In this document: piece by piece, positions 18,968-28,381 of the stretch
Position numbering within the stretch: the first letter of the stretch is position 1
Layout of the letters: each line of letters starts with the position of its first letter
Assembly (NCBI GenBank): GCA_036703985.1
Contig: DATNQN010000051.1
Span: 1-64,000 of the forward strand
Length of the DNA stretch: 64,000 nt
Source: Leptolyngbyaceae cyanobacterium
Lineage (GTDB): Bacteria; Cyanobacteriota; Cyanobacteriia; Cyanobacteriales; Aerosakkonemataceae
Direction of reading: 5' to 3'
Program-made: the position numbers and the translations under genes
Notes under the pieces: generated by a model
What the model was told of the DNA's origin: nothing
Databases searched by the model: none
Seen by the model: the letters and a program-made list of their open reading frames with translations, nothing else

Positions 18968-19126
18968 GTAATATATGGTAAGAGTTAATGCTTATTTTAT
19001 TCTATTTATATCTTATATTTTTCAATACTTTTGTTAAAGCCGCCAAATTAGAGATATACAAATTAGATGTGCTTTAACTTATAACTTAAATGTGTAAGCC
19101 CAATATCGAGAGTGCAATTAAAATTT

Positions 19127-20080
19127 TTACTTATATTGGGTGATTTGTTTTAGTTTTTCTACAATCTTGAGAAGCATTTCTTCAACATGAATATTTGATG
19201 ATTTTTCTTGGTATATCCTGTTATAAACACCAATACAAAGATTCATGCGCCTCCTAAATTCTTCTACATCCATTTGATCTATATATTCATATAATTCTGC
19301 TGGATTTTTAAAATCGCAATAATCCAAAAAGCTGTTTTTAGGAAAATCTTCATATATTTTATTCTGGTTTCCATAATAGATAGGCAAACACCCACATCTA
19401 ATACTATCCCAAATTTTTTCAGTACAGTAATGAGGGTAGTTCGTGTTTTCAAAGCATAAATTAAAATGATAGTTGTTAAGGATTTCCCCTTTCCTGTCTG
19501 ACCATCCACTACCCCTAGAGTTTTCTATTGATATGCCAGATGGCCATCCTTTCCCATAAATATCTATTTTGTTTAGCTTATGTCCTTCTAGCGCTATGCG
19601 AGTTCTTAGGTAACATAAGTCTAATTCTTTCCCATCTTTTTGTAAACTCCATCTATACTTATTATTTCTGTATAACATGAGAGCAGCTACTTTTTTGTTC
19701 TTAAATTCTTTGAAGTTCTCTTGAGTTAACATTGGTAAATTTTGATTAATTTGCCAGTGATATATAGTATAATTTCTTAAATATATATCTCCCGTATAAA
19801 CATTCATTATATAGACTTTCTTTAGCCATAAAAACCCTTCATTTATATTTTTAAAATGGGTATCAAATCTTGGCTCATGCGTCCAAATTAAGTATTGTTT
19901 TTTTCCTAAGATATCTTGGATTCTGTAGGGCAGTAAAAATCTCATTCGACGGCTTACAATTATATCACACTCAGTTCGATCGTCGGTAATAAAAATTTGA
20001 TGTTGATTTAGAAATTTAACGTGTTGTTTATTAATGAATGGCGTATGTAACATTGGATCGGCAAGAAAGATTTTGATCAT
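19127..20080 (-). CDS. GT10 family alpha-fucosyltransferase-like protein
   Basis: A 317-residue protein. The C-terminal half has the GT10 signature NLCFENTNYPHYCTEKIWDS followed by GCLPIYYGN, equivalent to the FxFENSxxxDYxTEK donor-binding motif of alpha-1,3/1,4-fucosyltransferases. The start (FLADPMLHTPFINKQHVKF) is compact, with no membrane anchor. GDP-fucose is the family donor; whether this protein uses fucose or another deoxyhexose is not known. The ATG is preceded by gaggagggtta, a strong ribosome site. It runs against the surrounding genes. Confidence 0.85.
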   Translation of the reverse strand: MIKIFLADPMLHTPFINKQHVKFLNQHQIFITDDRTECDIIVSRRMRFLLPYRIQDILGKKQYLIWTHEPRFDTHFKNINEGFLWLKKVYIMNVYTGDIYLRNYTIYHWQINQNLPMLTQENFKEFKNKKVAALMLYRNNKYRWSLQKDGKELDLCYLRTRIALEGHKLNKIDIYGKGWPSGISIENSRGSGWSDRKGEILNNYHFNLCFENTNYPHYCTEKIWDSIRCGCLPIYYGNQNKIYEDFPKNSFLDYCDFKNPAELYEYIDQMDVEEFRRRMNLCIGVYNRIYQEKSSNIHVEEMLLKIVEKLKQITQYK

Positions 20081-20539
20081 TAACCCTCCTCTACTTTCTG
20101 TAATTACCTAAAATATTATTAGTATAACTATGACTTTCTTTCTTTACAACCAGAGTACTTAGCGTTTATCAAATGGCTAAGGTACATAAACTATGGAATT
20201 TAAAGAACAAGGAACAAGCAACAGATGTAAAAAAAGAGTATCCTTCTTTAATAGGAGAAGCATTATACAAATAAAAAAAGGTTACTTTAGATACAGAATG
20301 AATTATAACATAATAGCTTGTTTTGATAATACAAGAAAATATATTAATTTTCCCAACTAGGGAAATTGCTATGAAAATCTTTTAAGAAACGTATTTAGTT
20401 ATGTGTATGGTTGTAAAGTTTGTTATAATCTTACATCTATAGTAAAAGAAATACTTATTTTTCTGGTTCGTTCATTAGAATTAGATATGAAAACTTATGT
20501 TTGCCTTGAAAATCTGGTTAAGGCCAAAGGAGAAGTTTT
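20081..20539. other. AT-rich divergent intergenic region
   Basis: 459 bp between the GT10 gene and the sulfotransferase gene. It has a TATAAT-type -10 hexamer at 20424-20429 with no good -35. A 33-codon frame at 20173-20274 has no family resemblance. Promoters for both flanking genes should lie here. Confidence 0.35.
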
Positions 20540-21481
20540 GTGACAATGCCCAATTTTTTGATTATAGGCGCACCAAAAGCAGGAACAACCGCACTGTATC
20601 AATATCTCAAGCAGCATCCACAAATTTATATGAGTCCTGTAAAAGAGCCAGGTTTTTTTGCATTTGAGGGTATGAAACTAGATTCGGGAATGCCATTCGA
20701 TCGCAGCCTCAAAGAGCGCCCTACAGACTCCATCGAACGCTATCAATATCTTATAAGTAATGCAATTACCGATTTAGAAACATATCAAGATCTGTTTGCA
20801 TCAGTATCTAATCAAATAGCTATCGGTGAGGCATCACCTGGCTATTTATACCATCCAAAAGCCTGTGAGCGTATCCATCACTACATACCAGATGCTAAAC
20901 TAATTGCTATACTACGTCACCCAGTTGACAGAGCTTACTCTTCGTTCGTTCACCGAGTTCAACAAAACCTTGAACCAATTACTGACTTTAATCAAGTAAT
21001 ACAGAAAGAAGATTTTAGAGTAAAAGATGTTTGGTGGGGTACTCGGCATTACGTGCGGGTCGGATTTTACTGCGCTCAGATTAAACGATATTTAGATACT
21101 TTTGATAAACAACAGCTAAAAGTTTATCTATATGAAGATTTAGCAAGCAATCCTGTAAAATTAATCCAGGATATATTTCAATTTATTGGTGTAGATGAAA
21201 CAGTTGTGCCAGATGTCTCAACTAAACATTTAGTATCAGGTATTCCTAAAAGTAAGTTTTGGCATAACTTTTTGAATAGAAAAAGCCCAATCAAAGATAT
21301 TTTAAAGCAGCTGATTCCAGCTAAAATAGGCAAACAGATTACTAGCGATCTTAGAAAGCGGAATCTTACCAAGCCGCCTCTTTCACCTGATATTCGCAGA
21401 CAATTGATAGAGGTTTATAAAGAAGATATTTTGAACCTACAAGACCTGATTGATCGCGATCTTTCAATATGGCTAAAATAA
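20540..21481 (+). CDS. PAPS-dependent sulfotransferase
   Basis: A 313-residue cytosolic sulfotransferase. The 5'-phosphosulfate-binding loop is IGAPKAGTTALYQYL at the N-terminus, and the 3'-phosphate-binding motif is LRHPVDRAYSSF. KEPGFF is the usual start of the substrate pocket. It would transfer sulfate from PAPS to a hydroxyl, here most plausibly on a sugar of the EPS repeat unit. I take the GTG at 20540 as start because aaaggaga lies 7 bases before it; the ATG two codons later is the alternative. Confidence 0.9.
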   Translation: MTMPNFLIIGAPKAGTTALYQYLKQHPQIYMSPVKEPGFFAFEGMKLDSGMPFDRSLKERPTDSIERYQYLISNAITDLETYQDLFASVSNQIAIGEASPGYLYHPKACERIHHYIPDAKLIAILRHPVDRAYSSFVHRVQQNLEPITDFNQVIQKEDFRVKDVWWGTRHYVRVGFYCAQIKRYLDTFDKQQLKVYLYEDLASNPVKLIQDIFQFIGVDETVVPDVSTKHLVSGIPKSKFWHNFLNRKSPIKDILKQLIPAKIGKQITSDLRKRNLTKPPLSPDIRRQLIEVYKEDILNLQDLIDRDLSIWLK

Positions 21482-21588
21482 TTAATCATCTGTTGCGATC
21501 GGCAGACTGTTCATATATACATAACATAGTTATTCGAGGGTGTCGTAATGGGAATAATAAACTTATCCAGTCTCCATATAGGTGAAAC

Positions 21589-23124
21589 TTGTCCGAAATT
21601 CAGAACCACAATCCTTCTCCTAACGATCCCGATCGGTACTTTCGTACAGATCACATAGAAGCCGACCTAAAAAGGCGATCGCTTCGCGGTGGCTTCGTGA
21701 CAATGGTTGGGCAGGTGGGCAAATTTATATTGAGAACAGCCTCAACTATTATCCTTGCCCGCTTACTAACGCCTCAAGACTACGGTCTGATAGGTATGGT
21801 TACGGTGATTACTGGCTTTTTAGACCAATTTAAAGACCTGGGCTTGTCCTTGGCAACTATCCAAAGAGCTAACATCAACCACAAGCAAGTCAGTACTCTG
21901 TTCTGGCTGAATATAGGGCTTAGCTGTGGGTTAGTATTGTTGACTATCGCTCTAGCTCCAACGATCGCGCGTTTCTACGGGGAACCCCGCCTGATCTGGA
22001 TAACTATTGCGATCGCTGCTGGATTTTTAATTGGTGGGCTGGCTATCCAACACCAAGCCTTACTAAGAAGGCAAATGCGTTTTGCTGATTTGGCAGCGAT
22101 CGACCTTACTTCTATGTGTGTTGGGTTAATTGTCGGAACTATTTCAGCGTGGTATGGGCTGGGCTACTGGTCACTGGTGATACTACTACTGAGCCAAACT
22201 TTAACCACTACTATAGGAGTTTGGATTTTGTGCGGTTGGCGACCAACTTGGCCAGTTCGACACTCTGGCATTCGTTCTATGGTAACTTTCGGAGGCAACT
22301 TTACCGGTTTTAGCTTGGTTAACTACTTCTCCCGCAATATGGATAACGTAATCATTGGAGCCTATTTGGGGGCAGAACAATTAGGTTTATATGCGAAAGC
22401 TTACCAGCTGCTATTGTTGCCGATCGATCAAATCGCTTTGCCACTCAGAAGCGTAGCTATCCCTACTCTTTGCCGCTTACAAAATGACCCCAAACGTTAT
22501 TGCGCTTATTACCACAAGGCGATTCTTTTGATGGTTTCTCTGGGGATGCCACTAGTGGCATTTACGATGGTTACTGCTAATAATCTCATCCGCACCTTGT
22601 TGGGCCCCCAGTGGACGGACGCGGTTCAAATGTTTCAGGTGTTAGGAGTAGCAGCTTTTTTGGGTACTTTTAATATGGCAGCAGGATGGGTATTTATTTC
22701 TTTTGGTCGAACTGACCGTCAGTTTTATTGGAGTGCTATTTCGTCTGCATTAACGGTGATTAGTTTTATCATCGGGATTCGATGGGGTGCTATCGGTGTT
22801 GCCGCAGGCTATAGCATCTCTAGAGTGCTTCTACAAATACCTGGAATCGTTTACGCTTATCAAGATTCCCCCTTACGATTAAAGGATTTGGGTTCAACTA
22901 TATTTCAACCTGCTATCTCCTCCATTGGTGCAGCAATTGCTCTCATGGGCATCCACATCTGGCTTCTAAAGAGTAGCGAAGGAGCAATATACTTGTTAGT
23001 TGATTCTGTATTGTATATCTTACTATATTTTGGCATCTGGATAATTCTTCCTCACGGCAGGCAAGAAATTATGAGTATATTAGGATTGCTAAAAGACCTT
23101 CGCGGCAAGCAAAAATCAGTTTAA
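21589..23124 (+). CDS. Wzx-like polysaccharide flippase (PST family / MOP superfamily)
   Basis: A 511-residue membrane protein with about 12-14 hydrophobic segments starting at about residue 38 (GFVTMVGQVGKFILRTASTII). LLTPQDYGLIGMV and YFSRNMDNVIIGAYLGAEQLGLYAKAY are typical MviN/Polysacc_synt blocks. It should move the undecaprenyl-linked repeat unit across the inner membrane. The TTG at 21589 is the longest start, with aggtga before it; a later start is possible because the first 35 residues are polar. It lies between the sulfotransferase and pyruvyl transferase genes, which supports decoration before export. Confidence 0.92.
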   Translation: MSEIQNHNPSPNDPDRYFRTDHIEADLKRRSLRGGFVTMVGQVGKFILRTASTIILARLLTPQDYGLIGMVTVITGFLDQFKDLGLSLATIQRANINHKQVSTLFWLNIGLSCGLVLLTIALAPTIARFYGEPRLIWITIAIAAGFLIGGLAIQHQALLRRQMRFADLAAIDLTSMCVGLIVGTISAWYGLGYWSLVILLLSQTLTTTIGVWILCGWRPTWPVRHSGIRSMVTFGGNFTGFSLVNYFSRNMDNVIIGAYLGAEQLGLYAKAYQLLLLPIDQIALPLRSVAIPTLCRLQNDPKRYCAYYHKAILLMVSLGMPLVAFTMVTANNLIRTLLGPQWTDAVQMFQVLGVAAFLGTFNMAAGWVFISFGRTDRQFYWSAISSALTVISFIIGIRWGAIGVAAGYSISRVLLQIPGIVYAYQDSPLRLKDLGSTIFQPAISSIGAAIALMGIHIWLLKSSEGAIYLLVDSVLYILLYFGIWIILPHGRQEIMSILGLLKDLRGKQKSV

Positions 23125-23316
23125 AATACTGCTAATACCACTTCTTTGTAACAATGCGCTTAATACTTACTGTAGGACTACTATATATAGTAAGGATTTT
23201 AGAGCAAATAATTACGAAATATTAAGCACATCTTCATAGAGAATTGGTATAAGTAAATTTTAGCAAGATCATCAAACATATAATTCACAGCCGTCTAATC
23301 AGAAAGGATTTAAGTT

Positions 23317-24378
23317 ATGAGCTTTATAGCAAAAATTCGTCGCAAAGTATTAGAAGTGGCAAAAATACCAGGGCAAGCTTCACAAAACTTTTGGTTTGCC
23401 CATGAGCGCAGAAATATTAAAAATCAAAGAAAAATCATTTATGCCTTAACACCGCCACCCTACTGGCCAAATGTAGGAGATCAAGCTCAGGCAATTGCCA
23501 TTCATGCCTGGTTAAAAAACCATTTCCCCACGCTTCCTGTGATTGAAGTGCATAAGGATGAATGCCAAGATTTGTTACCAGCCTTAAAATCGCTTGTCGG
23601 GCCAACGGATATCTTTTTCTTACATAGCGGCGGAAATCTTGGCGATCGTGGAAAGTGGTCTGAGAGTCGGCGACGTTTACTCATCACTACATTCCCAAAC
23701 AATCAAATCGTTAGTTTACCACAGACTATTTATTTCAGCGACACCCCAATTGGAAGGCAGGAACAGGAAAATACACGCCGAATTTATGCAACTCATCCAA
23801 AACTAACCATCATGGGTCGAGATCCGCGTAGTGGCGAAATTGCTGCCCAAATGTTTCCAAATGCTCAAACCTTTTGTCGGCCTGATTTTGTCTTATCCAT
23901 GCCTCCGCGAGAGCCAAAAGAGCAGAACAATCCACCGAAAGCCCTTTTATGTTTGCGACTTGATGATGAATCTGCTTTAAAAGAAGAACAACGCCAAGAA
24001 ATAGGAAATCGATTGCCATATAAATGTCAGTACTATGACACAACACTAGATAAACCAATTGCAGCGGGCGAACGAGAAGCTGTTTTGGAAAATACTCTCG
24101 ATCTTTTTATGAGTTCAGACGTGGTTGTAACCGATCGCTATCACGGATTGATATTTTCAGTTCTATGTCGTAAGCCTTGCGTAGTAATAAGTACAGTCGA
24201 TCACAAGTTGACTTCTGCTATGGATTGGTTCAATGAAGTTCCCTTTGTTACTTTGGCACAAAGTATTGATGAGATTCCTGCATTAGTTGAACATTGCTTG
24301 GCAATTGAAAGTCGAGAAGTACCCGATTGGAATGCTAAGTATTTTGATAATATACCTGCAATTATCGGCTTGGTATAA
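23317..24378 (+). CDS. Polysaccharide pyruvyl transferase family protein
   Basis: A 353-residue member of the PF04230 family, whose members put ketal-linked pyruvate on sugars using phosphoenolpyruvate. Motifs are YWPNVGDQAQAIAIHAWL, FLHSGGNLGD and the C-terminal SSDVVVTDRYHGLIFSVL. Pyruvylation would add negative charge to the polymer. The ribosome site agaaagga lies before the ATG. It follows the flippase gene at 192 bp; the gap has no recognised element. Confidence 0.88.
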   Translation: MSFIAKIRRKVLEVAKIPGQASQNFWFAHERRNIKNQRKIIYALTPPPYWPNVGDQAQAIAIHAWLKNHFPTLPVIEVHKDECQDLLPALKSLVGPTDIFFLHSGGNLGDRGKWSESRRRLLITTFPNNQIVSLPQTIYFSDTPIGRQEQENTRRIYATHPKLTIMGRDPRSGEIAAQMFPNAQTFCRPDFVLSMPPREPKEQNNPPKALLCLRLDDESALKEEQRQEIGNRLPYKCQYYDTTLDKPIAAGEREAVLENTLDLFMSSDVVVTDRYHGLIFSVLCRKPCVVISTVDHKLTSAMDWFNEVPFVTLAQSIDEIPALVEHCLAIESREVPDWNAKYFDNIPAIIGLV

Positions 24379-24755
24379 AATTCCCGTCAAAGTCTAGATA
24401 CTATAGTCGGGCAGTGCTATCTACAAAAATGAATAAAACATTTTTTTAATAAATCATGTCAATAAGAGGTAGTTGCTAATAAATATAAACACCATTCATC
24501 AAGCACATAATAAACCGCTTATTTCCTACAATAGGATTTTATGTATCTCCAAATTGCCAATATAATACAATACTTTATTCCGGGCAGTAGGTAGAAGTTT
24601 TTTAATAATCGGGGCAAGGGGAAATTTAAAGCACAGTAACGAAGAAATTAAATCATTTTATTGATTAGCCCCTAACCCTTTCTTATCAAAACTAACTGTT
24701 TTTGATACGGAGAATTATAAAGAGGCAATACGTACTCAAAAAGAGGATAGCCACT
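24379..24755. other. AT-rich intergenic region
   Basis: About 377 bp before the chosen start of the next glycosyltransferase gene. It contains homopolymer runs and no hairpin with a T-tract. I see no gene, and no promoter that I can defend. Confidence 0.35.
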
Positions 24756-25997
24756 GTGAGAATAGCATTCCTTTTAGACCAGTTTCCGACTTTATCAGAA
24801 ACCTTTATTTTGAATCAAATCGTAGGCTTAATCGTTGACGGACATGAGGTAGATATTTATGCTGACCGACCAGGCGATACAGCTAAAGTTCATCATGAAG
24901 TAGAGAAGTATCGACTGCTCGATCGTACATACTATACCCGAATACCATCTAGTCGATTTGAGCGACTGGTCAAAGGAATTGAATTGCTACTAGCTAATTT
25001 CCATAAAAACCCCTCAGTTTTAATCAATTCTCTGAACATATTTAAATACAGTTTCTCCGAATATGGAGAACAAGCAAGAAAGCTTCGATTGTTTTATTCG
25101 GTAATTCCCTTTTTGGGTAAATTGCCTTACGACATTATCCATTGCCACTACGGGCGCAATGGAATCCGAGGTTTAATGCTGCGCGAACTCGGCATCCTTT
25201 CCGGAAAGTTACTGACGACATTTCATGGCTTTGATATTTCCAGTTATCTTCAGAAGTACGGAGATCGGATTTACGATCGTTTATTTGAGAAAGGAGATTT
25301 ATTTCTTCCTATTAGCGAACATTGGAAAGGTCGACTAATTGAATTAGGCTGCAATGAAAAAAAAATTATTGTCCACAGGATGGGAATTGATTGCACAAAA
25401 TTTTTATTTAATTCACCAGAATTGCTGCCTCAAGATAAAATAAAGATTGTAACTATTGCCCGCTTAGTAGGGAAAAAAGGTGTAGAGTATGGCATTCGTG
25501 CCATCGCTACCTTAGCCAAACTCAAACCAAATATCCAGTATGATATTGTTGGCGATGGCCCATTGAAAGAAAATTTGCAACAACTTATTTATGAACTAGA
25601 TGCTAGCCATGTAGTAAAGCTTTTAGGTTGGAAACAACAACAGGAGCTTTTAGAAATACTCAAACAAGCACATATCGTGCTGGCTCCTAGCATAACCAGC
25701 AAAGATGGCGATCAAGAAGGCATCCCTGTTATATTGATGGAGGCAATGGCTACAGGAAAACTAGTTGTCAGCACTAGATACAGTGGTATTCCCGAGCTAA
25801 TCGAAGATGGGACTTCGGGACTTCTAACTGAAGAAAGGGATGTAAAGTCTTTAGTTGAAAAATTGAATTACCTAATCGAAAATCCCGATATTTGGGCTAA
25901 TATGGCTCTTGCAGGCCGAGTATATGTAGAAAAGCACTACGATATTCATAAGTTAAACGAACGCCTAGTCGAAATATATAAGCAGCAATTATTATAA
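24756..25997 (+). CDS. Glycosyltransferase family 4 (colanic-acid WcaL-like)
   Basis: About 413 residues from the GTG at 24756, chosen because aaaagagga lies before it and the product starts with the conserved RIAFLLDQFPTLSETFILNQI. A TTG at 24702 would add 18 basic residues. Further motifs: IHCHYGRNGIRGLML, TTFHGFDIS, VTIARLVGKKGVEYGI, VGDGPLKENL and the catalytic block EGIPVILMEAMATGKLVV with the EX7E pattern. It is a retaining GT-B enzyme of the EPS pathway; the sugar is unknown. Confidence 0.9.
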   Translation: MRIAFLLDQFPTLSETFILNQIVGLIVDGHEVDIYADRPGDTAKVHHEVEKYRLLDRTYYTRIPSSRFERLVKGIELLLANFHKNPSVLINSLNIFKYSFSEYGEQARKLRLFYSVIPFLGKLPYDIIHCHYGRNGIRGLMLRELGILSGKLLTTFHGFDISSYLQKYGDRIYDRLFEKGDLFLPISEHWKGRLIELGCNEKKIIVHRMGIDCTKFLFNSPELLPQDKIKIVTIARLVGKKGVEYGIRAIATLAKLKPNIQYDIVGDGPLKENLQQLIYELDASHVVKLLGWKQQQELLEILKQAHIVLAPSITSKDGDQEGIPVILMEAMATGKLVVSTRYSGIPELIEDGTSGLLTEERDVKSLVEKLNYLIENPDIWANMALAGRVYVEKHYDIHKLNERLVEIYKQQLL

Positions 25998-26098
25998 TCT
26001 TTCAGTCCAGAAAGTTTACACTAAAAAAACTGGATTAATATTACCAAACAAAAGTGTTGAATAAAGCGGAACAAATTTCATAAAGGAGGGTATGTAGT

Positions 26099-27028
26099 GT
26101 GGGTCAGTTATTTGAATATTCACTTGTAAGCGTAATTATCCCAACTTATAATCGTGCCTACTTGATAGCATCTGCCATCGATAGTGCGATTAAACAAACA
26201 TATGAAAATTTAGAGATAATAGTTATTGATGATGCTTCTACTGACAATACAAAGGAAATTGTAACTTCTTTTGATGACCAGCGAATTCGCTATATTATTC
26301 ACCCAACTAACGCTGGTGGAGCAGCAGCCCGGAATACTGGTATTGATGCTGCCAAAGGAAAATATCTAGCCTTTTTAGATTCCGATGACGTTTGGTTACC
26401 CAATAAAATTGAGCTACAGTTAGCTGCGATTCAGAATCACCCTTACCCCGAAAAAGTAGTCAGTTACACTCAATTTAAAAATGATAACGGGCGAGAAGTA
26501 TGTATTATGCCAATTAGGGGGAAGAAAGATACTGAAAATTTGGCTGACTATTTGTTCGTAAATGACGGGCAAATTTTAACAAGCATTCTGATGTTTTCCC
26601 GTTCACTAGCTTTGACTACCAAGTTCAGAACTCAACTTAAAATACACCAGGATTGGGATTTATGTCTAAGGCTTGAAGCACAAGGAGCAATTTTTGAATT
26701 TTTAGAAGAGCCTTTAACCATTTGGTATAACGATCGTCAAAGTGAACGAATATCAAAATCATTAGATTACCAATTATCACTCAACTGGATTCAGGAATAC
26801 CAAAACCTAATTTCCAGTAAAGCAAATAAAGGATTTTTAGTAAAAGAGGTTGTGCCAAAACTGATTAAAAGCGAACAAAGAAAATTATATGCAACTGGAT
26901 TAACTTTAGATGCAGCAATATATCGAATAATATCTCCTTACAAGTTCGCCGTACTAATGGGAAGAATTTTAATATCTAAAAGATGGCGTGTGAAAATAAA
27001 AAGGATGTGGAAAAATAACAGTGGCTAA
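26099..27028 (+). CDS. Glycosyltransferase family 2
   Basis: A 309-residue GT-A enzyme. Motifs are SVIIPTYNRAYLIASAI, VIDDASTDNT, GGAAARNTGIDAAKG and the metal/donor motif FLDSDDVW. HQDWDLCLRLEAQGAIF is the acceptor-side block. The GTG start is supported by the strong ribosome site aaaggagg 9 bases upstream. It follows a GT4 gene at about 100 bp and precedes another GT4 gene by 57 bp. Confidence 0.9.
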   Translation: MGQLFEYSLVSVIIPTYNRAYLIASAIDSAIKQTYENLEIIVIDDASTDNTKEIVTSFDDQRIRYIIHPTNAGGAAARNTGIDAAKGKYLAFLDSDDVWLPNKIELQLAAIQNHPYPEKVVSYTQFKNDNGREVCIMPIRGKKDTENLADYLFVNDGQILTSILMFSRSLALTTKFRTQLKIHQDWDLCLRLEAQGAIFEFLEEPLTIWYNDRQSERISKSLDYQLSLNWIQEYQNLISSKANKGFLVKEVVPKLIKSEQRKLYATGLTLDAAIYRIISPYKFAVLMGRILISKRWRVKIKRMWKNNSG

Positions 27029-27085
27029 AATTATCATCGTCATCAGTTTGTTATTAATTTTGAATAAAACAAAGGTAATTAACTA

Positions 27086-28354
27086 ATGAAGCTTTTAATT
27101 GTTTCTAAGTCCGATATTAAAGGAGGCGCTAGCCGTGCTGCTTATAGGCTTTATCAAGGGTTAAATAGAATCGGAATAAATTCTCAGATGCTAGTGCAGA
27201 ATAAGCTGAGTGATGATCCCTCAGTCCTTAGCCCGAAAACTGAACTAGTGAAGAAGTTAATGGAATTTAGAGAAACTTTTGAAGCGTTGCCCGTAAAAAT
27301 TTATAAGCAGCGTAAAACTAATACTTTTTGGCCTCAGTGGGTTCCCGATCGAATCAAATCAAAAGTTAATCAAATCGCTCCAGATTTGATTAACCTACAT
27401 TGGATTAGTAGGGGGTATATACAAATAGAAACACTAGCAAATTTAAATAAACCTTTAGTATGGACTTTCCATGATATGTGGCCGTTTACAGGAGGATGCC
27501 ATTACAGCCAAGATTGTAATTTATATATGCAATCGTGTGGCAAGTGTCCTCAACTTCAAAGTCAAAATCACTGGGATTTATCTAGATGGGTGTGGCACAG
27601 GAAAGCTAGTGCTTGGGAAAAGCTTAATTTAACAATTGTTACACCTAGCAAATGGCTGGCTAAATGTGCTCAAGAAAGCTCTCTTTTTAAAGATGTTAGG
27701 ATCGAAGTAATTCCCTACGGTCTAGATATTCAGAAATATCAACCAATTGATCGAAACCTAGCAAGACAACTACTAAAGTTACCTCAAGATAAGCAACTAA
27801 TACTTTTTGGTGCTATGAGTGCAACTAGCGATCGTCGCAAAGGATTCCATTTACTTCAACCAGCTTTACAAAGCTTAAGCAAGTCAGGATGGCTCGATCG
27901 AGCAGAACTAGTTGTACTAGGTTCATCTGGGCCAAAAAATGAGGACAACTTAAGTTTTCCATGTCACTATTTAGGCCAACTTAGCGATGATATATCTTTA
28001 GCACTCGTCTATGCAGCAGCAGATGTCTTCGTAGCTCCTTCAGTTGAAGATAATTTGCCCAATACAATTATGGAAGCTCTCGCTTGTGGCACCCCTTGCG
28101 TCGCCTTCTATATCGGCGGAATGCCTGACATGATCGAACACCAGCAGAACGGTTATTTAGCCAAACCTTATCAAGTTGAAGATTTAGCGCAAGGAATTGC
28201 CTGGGTGCTAGAAGATACAGAGCGACATCAAAAACTTTCTCATAACGCTCGTCAGAAAGTAGAACAAGAATTCGCATTGGAAATGCAAGCACATCGTTAC
28301 TTATCTATTTTTACTGACATCTTGCAATTAAATCGTCAGGGACAATTACTCTAA
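27086..28354 (+). CDS. Glycosyltransferase family 4
   Basis: A 422-residue retaining GT-B enzyme. The start KLLIVSKSDIKGGASRAAYRLYQGL is typical of WcaC/WbpX-like proteins, then LINLHWISRGYIQIETL, WTFHDMWPFTGGCHYS, the Cys-rich QSCGKCPQL, VTPSKWLAKCA and the donor block SVEDNLPNTIMEALACGTPCVAF with the EX7E pattern. The CHYSQDC and CGKC cysteines are common in this subfamily. It lies 27 bp before the polymerase gene, probably in one transcript. Confidence 0.9.
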   Translation: MKLLIVSKSDIKGGASRAAYRLYQGLNRIGINSQMLVQNKLSDDPSVLSPKTELVKKLMEFRETFEALPVKIYKQRKTNTFWPQWVPDRIKSKVNQIAPDLINLHWISRGYIQIETLANLNKPLVWTFHDMWPFTGGCHYSQDCNLYMQSCGKCPQLQSQNHWDLSRWVWHRKASAWEKLNLTIVTPSKWLAKCAQESSLFKDVRIEVIPYGLDIQKYQPIDRNLARQLLKLPQDKQLILFGAMSATSDRRKGFHLLQPALQSLSKSGWLDRAELVVLGSSGPKNEDNLSFPCHYLGQLSDDISLALVYAAADVFVAPSVEDNLPNTIMEALACGTPCVAFYIGGMPDMIEHQQNGYLAKPYQVEDLAQGIAWVLEDTERHQKLSHNARQKVEQEFALEMQAHRYLSIFTDILQLNRQGQLL

Positions 28355-28381
28355 ACTCTATAATTTAGATTAATCATCAAA

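Noticed and set aside
20173-20274. A 33-codon frame in the gap before the sulfotransferase
   Set aside because: No ribosome site, no family pattern and lysine-rich composition expected from AT-rich DNA.
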